Source: Actinoplanes oryzae
Lineage (GTDB): Bacteria; Actinomycetota; Actinomycetes; Mycobacteriales; Micromonosporaceae
NCBI RefSeq assembly: GCF_030757795.1
Contig: NZ_JAUQWH010000064.1
Location: 1 to 44,710, forward strand
DNA: 44,710 bases
Direction: 5' to 3'
Part shown: positions 33,789-40,820 of the stretch, piece by piece
Numbering within the stretch: position 1 is the first letter of the stretch
Layout of the letters: the number at the start of each line of letters is the position of its first letter
Made by a program: the position numbers and the translations under genes
The notes under the pieces: model-generated
What the model saw: the letters and a program-made list of their open reading frames with translations, nothing else
The model's database searches: none
Told to the model about the DNA's origin: nothing

Positions 33789-35099
33789 GTGCGTGCGTAC
33801 CGGATCATGGCCTCCGCCCTGCTCCTGGCCCTGACCAGCGGTTGCGTGGTGGTCTGGGGCGAGGGCGGGGACGAGGCGCCGCAGCAGGGGCCGGCGCGGA
33901 CCAGCGGCAAGGACGTGGTCACCCCGGCGCTGAAGGACGTCGAGCGCTTCTGGCAGGGCAAGTTCCCGTCGCTGGCCGGCGGCAAGCAGTTCCAGCCGGT
34001 CCGGGGCGGCTTCCACCCGTACACCAGGCAGGATCCGCCACCCGCCTGCGGGGACCAGCCGGGCGAGTACCAGCCCAACGCGTTCTACTGCCCGGCCGGG
34101 GACTTCATCGCGTGGGACGCCCAGGTGCTGATCCCGCAGCTGCAGAGCCAGTTCGGCGACCTGCTCGCCGGCGTGGTCATGGCCCACGAGTACGGGCACG
34201 CGATCCAGACCCGGCTCGGCCGCACCGACGACCCGACCGTGGTGCTGGAACAGCAGGCCGACTGCTACGCCGGGGCCTGGACGGCCGACGTGCTGGCCGG
34301 CAACTCGACGGCGTTCAAGGACGTCACGCCGGAGCAGCTCGACAACACCGTCGCCGGGCTGCTGCTCCTGCGCGACCAGCCGGGCACCTCGGCGGCGGCG
34401 GAGGGCGCGCACGGCAACGCCTTCGACCGGGTCCGCGCCTTCCAGGACGGCGTGGAGGACGGCGTCGCGACGTGCGCGGGCTACAACGCGGACAACCTGC
34501 CGGTCACCGAGGTCCCGTTCCGGACCCGCGACGACGCGGCCAGCGGCGGCGACCTGGAGTACGCCAACGCCGTCAACTCGCTCGCGCAGGACGCGCAGAC
34601 GTACTGGACCAGCACCTACCCGGACCTCGCCGGCCAGCCGTGGCAGCAGCTGCGGGTGACGGCCTTCGAGGGCGACGCGCCCGCGTGCCAGTCCCCGGAC
34701 CAGGCGGCCCGGGACCGGGCGTTCTACTGCCCGGAGGGCGACTTCGCGGCCTTCGACAACGCCGAGCTCGGCCCGCAGCTCTACCAGCAGATCGGCGACA
34801 ACGCGATCGGCATGCTGATCGGCGACCTGTTCGCCCGGGCCGTCCAGGACCGCCGCGGGGTCTCGACCCGCGACCGCGCCGGGCAGCTGGCCGTGGACTG
34901 CCTGGCCGGCTCGTGGACGTCGAGCATCCTGGCCCGCGACCCGTCGGACGGGCTGACGCTCTCCCCCGGCGACCTGGACGAGGCCGTCACGGCGCTGCTG
35001 GCCTTCGGACGGGCGGGCGACGGGTCCGGGACGACGGCCTTCGACCGCATCGCCGCCTACCGCGACGGCGTGCTGGAGGGCCTGACCGCCTGCCAGTGA
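33789..35099 (+). CDS. Lipoprotein with duplicated neutral zinc metallopeptidase domain
   Basis: 436 aa from the GTG at 33789 (GGGAGGGAA upstream). The signal ends in a lipobox-like LALTSGC, so it is probably anchored on the outer face of the membrane. The first domain has the zinc motif HEYGH (His133, Glu134, His137) and the third ligand Glu154 in EQQADCYAG, as in YpfJ-type neutral zinc metallopeptidases. The second half repeats the architecture (TYWTSTYPDLAGQPWQQL, AFYCPEGDFAAFDN, VDCLAGSW), but the HExxH position reads IGMLIGDLFARA and the third-ligand site is QLAVDCLAG. That half is therefore a pseudo-enzyme, perhaps for structure or substrate binding. The substrate is unknown. Confidence 0.9.
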   Translation: MRAYRIMASALLLALTSGCVVVWGEGGDEAPQQGPARTSGKDVVTPALKDVERFWQGKFPSLAGGKQFQPVRGGFHPYTRQDPPPACGDQPGEYQPNAFYCPAGDFIAWDAQVLIPQLQSQFGDLLAGVVMAHEYGHAIQTRLGRTDDPTVVLEQQADCYAGAWTADVLAGNSTAFKDVTPEQLDNTVAGLLLLRDQPGTSAAAEGAHGNAFDRVRAFQDGVEDGVATCAGYNADNLPVTEVPFRTRDDAASGGDLEYANAVNSLAQDAQTYWTSTYPDLAGQPWQQLRVTAFEGDAPACQSPDQAARDRAFYCPEGDFAAFDNAELGPQLYQQIGDNAIGMLIGDLFARAVQDRRGVSTRDRAGQLAVDCLAGSWTSSILARDPSDGLTLSPGDLDEAVTALLAFGRAGDGSGTTAFDRIAAYRDGVLEGLTACQ

Positions 35100-35110
35100 C
35101 CGGGTCACTG
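35094..35110 (+). terminator. Small hairpin overlapping the metallopeptidase stop codon
   Basis: CAGTGAC, a three-base loop CGG, then GTCACTG. A perfect 7-bp stem that includes the TGA stop. Possible terminator; short. Confidence 0.4.
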
Positions 35111-35214
35111 TAGGCCGCGCGGCGGCGGAGGGGGCGATTATCGGTGAAGCCCCGGCCGCCGCCGGGCCGGAGGAGTAGACCGGTTCCCGGACACCCACGG
35201 GGATCGGAGTGAGC

Positions 35215-36732
35215 GTGAAACGCAGGACTGTGCTGACCGGGCTCGCCGCGGCGGCCGGAGCGGCGGCGGGGCTCGGCCTCCCGGCGACGGCCCGGGCGGC
35301 CGGCCCGGCACCCTTCGACCTGGACGCGTACGAGGTCCTGGAGACGACGATCGCGACCGCGTCCGGGGACCGGGTGGTGCGCTACCACTTCTGGCGGGCG
35401 GTGCCCTACGTGGCCGCGCCGGTGGACGTGCGGTACCAGAGCCTCAACATCAGCGTGCCGGTCAAGATCGACGGCCGGGCCGTGGACGCCCGGCAGGCGC
35501 CGATCCTCTTCGCCACCGCCGTCGCCGGCTACCTGCCCTCCTCGGTCGCCGACGCCACCGGCATCGGCGGCGGCGCCACGAGCAGCCCGCCGCCCGGCAC
35601 CGACGACCCCGGCGAGACCCCCGAGCCCGCGCCGGAGCAGCCGCGCGAGGTGAGCACCGCGGAGCTCGCCCTCGCCGCCGGCTACGTCGTCGTGGAGCCG
35701 GGCGCCCGCGGCCGGACCCTCGTGGACGAGGCCGGTGTCCACCACGGCACCGCGCCGGCCGCGATCGTCGACCTCAAGGCCGCCGTCCGCTACCTGCGCG
35801 CCAACAAGGGGCGGGTACCCGGCGACCCGGACAGGATCGTCGCCACCGGGGCCGGCGCCGGCGGGGGCCTGTCCGCGCTGCTCGGGGCCTCCGGCGACAG
35901 CCCGCTCTACGAGCCGTACCTGCGCCGCCTGGGCGCCGCGGCGGCGAGTGACGCGGTGTTCGCCGCGGCCGCCCACTCGCCGGTCACCGATCTGGAGCAC
36001 GCCGACCTGGCGTACGAGTGGTGCTGGGGCGACCTGCCCACCGAGACCGGCGAGACGGTGGACCCCGACGTCACCCAGGACCTGCGGATGGGCTTCGCCG
36101 ACCATCTGGCGGAGCTGGACCTGACGGGCCGGGACGGCTTCGGGCCGCTGACCGCCGCGACCTACGACGACTACCTGCTGCGTGCCTATCTGCGCCCGGC
36201 CGCGGCGGCGTACGTGAACGGCCTGCCCGAGGGCGACCGGCCGGCCGCCCTGGACGCGAGCCCGGTGCTCGCCGATCCCGCCTTCACCTGGTCCGCGTTC
36301 CAGCAGCACGTGGGCTCGCGCCGCAAGGGCGCGCCCGCCTTCGACGCGCTCGACCTGTCGGCGCCCGAGAACAACGAGTTCGGCACCGGCACCATCCCCG
36401 CGCGCCACTTCACGACCTACAGCCTGCGCCGGGCCTCCGGCAACGAGTACGCCCGCCTGGACGCCGACCTGGACGCCAAGCTCACCCTCATGAACCCGAT
36501 GCCCTTCCTCACCGCCCGCCACGCCGGCCGCGCCCGCCACTGGTGGCTGCGCACCGGCACCCGCGACACGGAGACCTCCCTCACCACGATGACCAACCTG
36601 GCCACCGCCGCCGAGAACGCCGGCGACGACGTGGACGCGAGGATGTACTGGGATGCGGGCCACGGCGCCGACGAGGACGCCCCGGCCTTCCTGACCTGGC
36701 TGGCCGGCGTCACCGGCTATCCCCAGCGCTAG
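35215..36732 (+). CDS. Secreted alpha/beta hydrolase, subtype B tannase-like, nucleophile missing
   Basis: About 505 aa from the GTG at 35215 (GGAG five bases upstream; a GTG at 35209 is also in frame). A Tat signal (VKRRTVLTGLAAAAGAAAG) precedes the mature protein. Layout is that of subtype B tannase or feruloyl-esterase-like hydrolases: YLPSSVADATGIGGG with a Ser/Pro linker, GYVVVEPGARGRT, AVRYLRANKGRVPGDPDRI, and the C-terminal DAGHGADEDAPAFLTWL with the catalytic His and RTGTRDTETS with the likely Asp. Active relatives carry GTSAGGALSALLG at the nucleophile elbow; here it is GAGAGGGLSALLG, so the Ser position is Gly (codon 35854-35856). The enzyme should lack normal esterase activity. A binding role is possible. 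Confidence 0.8.
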   Translation: MKRRTVLTGLAAAAGAAAGLGLPATARAAGPAPFDLDAYEVLETTIATASGDRVVRYHFWRAVPYVAAPVDVRYQSLNISVPVKIDGRAVDARQAPILFATAVAGYLPSSVADATGIGGGATSSPPPGTDDPGETPEPAPEQPREVSTAELALAAGYVVVEPGARGRTLVDEAGVHHGTAPAAIVDLKAAVRYLRANKGRVPGDPDRIVATGAGAGGGLSALLGASGDSPLYEPYLRRLGAAAASDAVFAAAAHSPVTDLEHADLAYEWCWGDLPTETGETVDPDVTQDLRMGFADHLAELDLTGRDGFGPLTAATYDDYLLRAYLRPAAAAYVNGLPEGDRPAALDASPVLADPAFTWSAFQQHVGSRRKGAPAFDALDLSAPENNEFGTGTIPARHFTTYSLRRASGNEYARLDADLDAKLTLMNPMPFLTARHAGRARHWWLRTGTRDTETSLTTMTNLATAAENAGDDVDARMYWDAGHGADEDAPAFLTWLAGVTGYPQR

Positions 36733-36907
36733 CGCTGTCCTCCTCCCGGCGGGCGCGCTCGTGGTGGCGCCGGGCCTTGAGCTTGTAGCCGCTAGTGGGT
36801 GGGGTGCGAGGTGACGCCGGTGAGCAGGGGCGAGCCGCGGGCGGCGGATCTGCACCGGGCGTGGACCTTCGGCGCCCGGGTGCTGCGGCTGACCTTACGC
36901 TGAGGCG
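36733..36907. other. Short intergenic stretch, nothing confident
   Basis: On the minus strand 36712-36790 reads SGYKLKARRHHERARREEDS, a very hydrophilic segment with no start. On the plus strand a GTG at 36810 opens a 30-codon frame ending RAWTFGARVLRLTLR. Neither is convincing as a gene. Confidence 0.3.
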
Positions 36908-37861
36908 GTGCCGCCCGACCGCCTGCATCGTGTCGCCGTCCTCGTGCTGGAGGGGGCGAAGCCGCTGGACGTCGGCATCCCGGCGCAGGTGTTCACGACG
37001 CGGGCCAGCATGCCCTACGAGGTGCGCGTCTGCGGGGCCGCGCCGGGGCCGGTGACCGGCGGCGACGGGCTGTCCTACCACGTGGCGCACGGGCTGGAGG
37101 CGCTCGGCTGGGCCGACATCGTGTTCCTGCCCGGCTACCGGTTCCCCGACCGGGAGGATCCGCCGCCGGCCGTGGTGGACGCGCTGCGGGCGGCGCACGA
37201 CCGCGGCACCCGGCTGGCGGCGATCTCCACGGGCGCCTTCGCGCTCGCGGCGACGGGGCTGCTCGACGGGCGGCGCGCCACGACGCACTGGCACTACACG
37301 CGGGCGCTGCAGGCGAGGCATCCGCTCGTCCGGGTGGACGAGAACGTGCTGTTCGTCGACGAGGGCCGGGTGCTCACGTCGGCGGGCGCCGCCTCGGGCA
37401 TCGACCTGTGCCTGCACATCCTGCGCGGCGACCTGGGCGTGGCGGCCTCCAACCACGCGGCGCGGCGGCTCGTCGCGGCCCCGTACCGCAGCGGCGGCCA
37501 GGCCCAGTACGTGCCGCGCAGCGTTCCGGAGCCGCTGGGCGAGCGCTTCGCCGCGACCCGCGAGTGGGCGCTGCACCGGCTCGGCAAGCCGCTGACCCTG
37601 GAGATGCTGGCCGAGCACGCGGCGGTCTCCCCGCGCACGTTCTCACGGCGCTTCGCCGAGGACACCGGTCACACCCCGATGCAGTGGATCCTGCGCGCCC
37701 GCGTCGACCTGGCCCGCGAGCTGCTGGAGCGCTCCGAGCGCAGCATCGAGCAGATCGCCGCCGACGTCGGGCTGGGCACCGGCGCCAACCTGCGGCTGCA
37801 TTTCCAGCGGGTGCTGGGGACCACGCCGAGCCAGTACCGCCGCACCTTCAAGCTGGCGTGA
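36908..37861 (+). CDS. GlxA-type AraC-family transcriptional regulator with DJ-1/PfpI domain
   Basis: 317 aa from the GTG at 36908 (GAGGCG just upstream). Residues about 8-170 are a DJ-1/PfpI-like amidotransferase fold (VAVLVLEGAKPLDVGIPAQVF, LLDGRRATTHWHY, LTSAGAASGIDLCLHI). The usual Cys of the nucleophile elbow is Ser (AISTGAFALAATG), so it is a sensor and not an enzyme. The C-terminal AraC domain has two helix-turn-helix motifs (TLEMLAEHAAVSPRTFSRRF and IEQIAADVGLGTGANLRLHF). Targets are unknown; the GAPDH gene lies 63 bases downstream. Confidence 0.93.
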   Translation: MPPDRLHRVAVLVLEGAKPLDVGIPAQVFTTRASMPYEVRVCGAAPGPVTGGDGLSYHVAHGLEALGWADIVFLPGYRFPDREDPPPAVVDALRAAHDRGTRLAAISTGAFALAATGLLDGRRATTHWHYTRALQARHPLVRVDENVLFVDEGRVLTSAGAASGIDLCLHILRGDLGVAASNHAARRLVAAPYRSGGQAQYVPRSVPEPLGERFAATREWALHRLGKPLTLEMLAEHAAVSPRTFSRRFAEDTGHTPMQWILRARVDLARELLERSERSIEQIAADVGLGTGANLRLHFQRVLGTTPSQYRRTFKLA

Positions 37862-37924
37862 TCCTTGCGAACCGTGGCGCTCGCGCCGCTGTTTCGCACC
37901 CCGGGGATTCAGCAGGCTGAAGGC

Positions 37925-38920
37925 ATGACTCGCATAGCCGTCAACGGATTCGGCCGGATCGGGCGCAACGTCCTGCGGGCCCTGCTCGAGCGGGACAGCA
38001 AGCTCGAGCTGGTCGCCGTCAACGATCTCACGGACCCGGCCGCCCTCGCCCGCCTGCTCGCCTTCGACTCCACCGCGGGCCGCCTCGGCCGCCCGGTCTC
38101 GGTCGACGGGGACACCCTCGTGGTGGACGGGCGCCGCATCAAGGTTCTCGCCGGGCGCGACCCCGCCGGCCTGCCCTGGGCCGAGCTGGGCGTCGACATC
38201 GTCCTCGAGGCCACCGGCCGCTTCACCGCCGCCGCGGCCGCGCGCGCCCACCTCACCGCCGGCGCCCGCAAGGTGCTGGTCGGCGCCCCGTCCGACGGCG
38301 CCGACGTCACCATCGCGCCCGGCATCAACACCGACGCCTACGATCCTGCCGCCCACACCATCGTCTCCAACGCCTCCTGTACGACGAACGCGCTCGCCCC
38401 GCTCGCCAAGGTCCTCGACGACCTCGCCGGCATCGAGCACGCCTTCATGACCACGGTGCACGCCTACACCCAGGAGCAGAACCTGCAGGACGGCCCGCAC
38501 CGCGATCCCCGCCGCGCCCGGGCCGCCGGCCTCAACATCGCCCCGACCACCACGGGCGCCGCCAAGGCCATCGGCCTCGTCCTGCCGGCCCTGCACGGCA
38601 AGCTGTCCGGCGACTCGATCCGCGTCCCGGTCCCGGTCGGCTCGCTGGTCGAGCTCAACGCCACCGTGGCCCGCGACGTGTCCCGCGACGACGTCCTGGC
38701 CGCCTACCGGGCCGCCGCCGACGGCCCCCTGGCCGGCATCCTCGAGTACTCCGAGGACCCCCTGGTCTCCTCGGACATCACCGGCAACCCGCACTCGTCG
38801 ATCTTCGACTCCCTGCTGACCCGCGTCGACGGCCGGCACGTGAAGGTGGTCGCCTGGTACGACAACGAGTGGGGCTTCTCCCACCGCGTCATCGACACGC
38901 TGGAGCTCCTCGCCGCCTGA
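37925..38920 (+). CDS. gap: Glyceraldehyde-3-phosphate dehydrogenase
   Basis: 331 aa from the ATG at 37925 (GAAGG upstream). It oxidises glyceraldehyde-3-phosphate to 1,3-bisphosphoglycerate with NAD in glycolysis. The NAD fold begins MTRIAVNGFGRIGRNVLRAL. The active-site Cys152 is in SNASCTTNALAP, and the phosphate-binding HAYTQEQNLQD and NIAPTTTGAAKA segments and the final WYDNEWGFSHR are all present. It is not next to pgk or tpiA, the usual glycolytic operon, so this is probably a second paralogue. Confidence 0.95.
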   Translation: MTRIAVNGFGRIGRNVLRALLERDSKLELVAVNDLTDPAALARLLAFDSTAGRLGRPVSVDGDTLVVDGRRIKVLAGRDPAGLPWAELGVDIVLEATGRFTAAAAARAHLTAGARKVLVGAPSDGADVTIAPGINTDAYDPAAHTIVSNASCTTNALAPLAKVLDDLAGIEHAFMTTVHAYTQEQNLQDGPHRDPRRARAAGLNIAPTTTGAAKAIGLVLPALHGKLSGDSIRVPVPVGSLVELNATVARDVSRDDVLAAYRAAADGPLAGILEYSEDPLVSSDITGNPHSSIFDSLLTRVDGRHVKVVAWYDNEWGFSHRVIDTLELLAA

Positions 38921-38937
38921 TCCGCTCGAACGGCGAT

Positions 38938-38950
38938 GCCCCGCCGGGGC
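38938..38950 (+). terminator. GC-rich hairpin after GAPDH
   Basis: GCCCC, a three-base loop, then GGGGC, 18 bases past the gap stop, within a very GC-rich convergent spacer. Weak stem; possible terminator. Confidence 0.3.
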
Positions 38951-39005
38951 CCGCGCATGCTGCAGGCCGCCGGCCGGGCCCGCGCGCCGGGGCCTGGCGC
39001 CGGGG

Positions 39006-39926
39006 TCAGGTGCTGCGCCGCGTGCCGAGGGCGGCGGCCATGGCCTGCTCGTAGGTGAGCGGGGGCCGGGCGAGCAGCGGCCGGATCGGGGTCGCGTCGC
39101 CGACCAGGTCGGCGTCGGAGCCGGGGCCGACGAAGCCGGCGACGGCGCCCCGGGGCATGCCGGTCGCGCGCTCGAGCACGGGGGCGAGGGCGGCAATCGC
39201 GCGGCGGGGCAGGTGGAGCTTGCGGGGCGGGCGGCGGCCCAGGTGGGCGGCCGCGCGGTCGATCATCTGGCCGGTGGTGAGGACGTCGTCGGAGCCGACG
39301 TCGAAGTGCCGCCCGTACGAGCGGGGGTCGTCCAGCAGCTGCACCAGCGTGCCCGCCAGGTCGTCGACGGCGACGGTGCGGAAGCGGGTGTGGCGGCCGG
39401 CCAGCAGCACGGCGACCCGGCTGCGGGCGCCGCGTTCGATCATGGCGAAGCCGTCGCCGCCGTGGCCGACGATCATGCCGGGGCGCAGGACGGTGACGTC
39501 GAGGCCGCTGGAGAAGAGCATCTGCTCGGCGCGGGCGCGGCCGCGGCCCCAGCTGCTGGGCGCGTCCGGGGCGGTGCCGATCGCGGTCAGGTAGAGCAGG
39601 CGGCGGACCCCGTGGCGGCGGGCGGCGTCGACGACGTTGCGCAGGCCGGCCTGCTCGACGTCCATGAAGTCCACGTCGCGGCGGGCCTGCCGGGACAGCG
39701 TGTGCACCAGGAAGCAGACCGCTCGCGCCGACGCCGCCGCCCGGTCCACCGCGGCCGCGTCGAGCATGTCGCCCCGGACCAGCTCGACGCGGTCGCCGGC
39801 CAGGTCCTGCGCGCGCTGCGGGTCGCGGACCAGGCAGCGCACCCGGTGACCGGCCGCCAGCAGCGCGGCGACCAGCCGCCGGCCGACGAAGCCGGTCGCC
39901 CCCAGCACCAGCACGGGTTGTTCCAT
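39006..39926 (-). CDS. NAD(P)-binding atypical SDR (NmrA/NDUFA9-like reductase)
   Basis: About 306 aa from the ATG at 39926, with GGGGGA four to five bases upstream; an ATG at 39950 is an in-frame alternative. The Rossmann fold starts VLVLGATGFVGRRLVAALLAAG with the GxxGxxG nucleotide loop. VRCLVRDPQRAQDL and VELVRGDMLD complete the NAD(P) site. The segment VTVLRPGMIVGHGG is typical of complex-I NDUFA9-like and NmrA-like reductases. Substrate unknown. Divergent from a TetR regulator with two shared operators. Confidence 0.88.
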   Translation of the reverse strand: MEQPVLVLGATGFVGRRLVAALLAAGHRVRCLVRDPQRAQDLAGDRVELVRGDMLDAAAVDRAAASARAVCFLVHTLSRQARRDVDFMDVEQAGLRNVVDAARRHGVRRLLYLTAIGTAPDAPSSWGRGRARAEQMLFSSGLDVTVLRPGMIVGHGGDGFAMIERGARSRVAVLLAGRHTRFRTVAVDDLAGTLVQLLDDPRSYGRHFDVGSDDVLTTGQMIDRAAAHLGRRPPRKLHLPRRAIAALAPVLERATGMPRGAVAGFVGPGSDADLVGDATPIRPLLARPPLTYEQAMAAALGTRRST

Positions 39927-39941
39927 GGGGTCCCCCAGACT

Positions 39942-39962
39942 TGATGACATTGCGTGTCGTCA
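39942..39962. promoter_or_regulatory. TetR operator 1 before the reductase
   Basis: TGATGACA, five bases, then TGTCGTCA: arms match in 7 of 8 positions. It covers the region 15 bases upstream of the reductase ATG. Confidence 0.75.
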
Positions 39963-39969
39963 CTCTGCC

Positions 39970-39990
39970 TGATGACATGGCGTGTCGTCA
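39970..39990. promoter_or_regulatory. TetR operator 2 before the regulator
   Basis: TGATGACA, five bases, then TGTCGTCA: the same dyad with identical arms, 28 bp from operator 1. It ends two bases before the -10 box TAGACT (39993-39998) of the regulator gene. Confidence 0.75.
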
Positions 39991-39992
39991 AC

Positions 39993-39998
39993 TAGACT
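39993..39998 (+). promoter_or_regulatory. -10 box of a leaderless promoter (TetR gene)
   Basis: TAGACT lies six bases before the ATG at 40005, with no ribosome binding site. Confidence 0.5.
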
Positions 39999-40004
39999 GG
40001 GCGC

Positions 40005-40571
40005 ATGAGCCGATGGGAGCCCGGAGCGGCGGAGCGATTGCAGGCCGCGGCGCTGGAGCTGTTCGTCGAGCACGGCTTCGCCGACGTGACGGTGCCGCAG
40101 ATCACCGCGCGGGCCGGCCTGACCACCCGCACGTTCTTCCGGCACTTCGCCGACAAGCGCGAGGTGCTGTTCGCCGGCGAGGAGGCCGTGCCCCCGGTGA
40201 TCACGCGGTTCTTCGCCGAGGCGCCGGCCGGGCTGAGCACGATGCGGCTGATCGAGCAGGGCCTGTGCGAGGTGGTCGCGCCGCGCTTCGCGGGCCTGCG
40301 CGACCATCTGCGCGTACGCCGGGAGGTGATCCGCTCCGACGAGGGCCTGCGCGAGCGCGAGCTGCGCAAGGGCGCGCTGATCGCCGAGGCCGGCGCCGCC
40401 GGGTTCCGGGCGCGGGGGCTGAGCGAGCTGGAGGCAGTCATGGCCGCGCAGCTGGCGGCCACGATCATCGGCACGGCCGTCGGACGCTGGCTCGACGAGC
40501 CGCAGGAGCGGCCGCTCACCGACATCGTGCGCGAGACGATGACCGCGGTGACGACCGTGGTGCAACAGTGA
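40005..40571 (+). CDS. TetR-family transcriptional regulator
   Basis: 188 aa. The DNA-binding domain is ERLQAAALELFVEHGFADVT followed by VPQITARAGLTTRTFFRHFADKREVL. The C-terminal ligand-binding domain is helical and includes VMAAQLAATIIGTAVGRWLD. Two identical dyads between this gene and the divergent reductase suggest it represses both itself and the reductase. The inducer is unknown. Confidence 0.92.
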   Translation: MSRWEPGAAERLQAAALELFVEHGFADVTVPQITARAGLTTRTFFRHFADKREVLFAGEEAVPPVITRFFAEAPAGLSTMRLIEQGLCEVVAPRFAGLRDHLRVRREVIRSDEGLRERELRKGALIAEAGAAGFRARGLSELEAVMAAQLAATIIGTAVGRWLDEPQERPLTDIVRETMTAVTTVVQQ

Positions 40572-40595
40572 CGCCCCGGGCGCCGTCCAAGAGGT

Positions 40596-40787
40596 ATGGG
40601 CGACGAACAGCACGACGTCGGTGAAGCACTGCGGATGAGGGTGCCGGCGCCGGTCGCGCCGAGCCGGGGCCAGCTGGAGCACTTCGTCGCCGCCGGGCGC
40701 CGGCGGGTGCGGCGGCGCCGGGCGTGGTTCGCGCTGCTGGTCACGGCGGCGGCCCTGGGCGGGCTGCTGCTGGGACTGTCGGGGTGA
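40596..40787 (+). CDS. Small single-pass membrane protein
   Basis: 63 aa from the ATG at 40596, 24 bases behind the TetR gene, with AAGAGG upstream. It has an acidic N-terminus (MGDEQHDVGEAL), a strongly basic stretch (RRRVRRRRAW) and one C-terminal membrane span (FALLVTAAALGGLLLGLSG), so the N-terminus should face the cytoplasm. No known family. Its stop codon lies in the following terminator stem. Confidence 0.6.
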   Translation: MGDEQHDVGEALRMRVPAPVAPSRGQLEHFVAAGRRRVRRRRAWFALLVTAAALGGLLLGLSG

Positions 40788-40815
40788 GGAGGGGGCCCGG
40801 AAGACCCCCTCCTCA
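40785..40815. terminator. Bidirectional terminator between convergent genes
   Basis: TGAGGAGGGGG (40785-40795), nine-base loop, then CCCCCTCCTCA (40805-40815): a perfect 11-bp stem between the small membrane protein and the S8 protease. The first three bases are the membrane protein's stop codon. Confidence 0.8.
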
Positions 40816-40820
40816 GGGGA

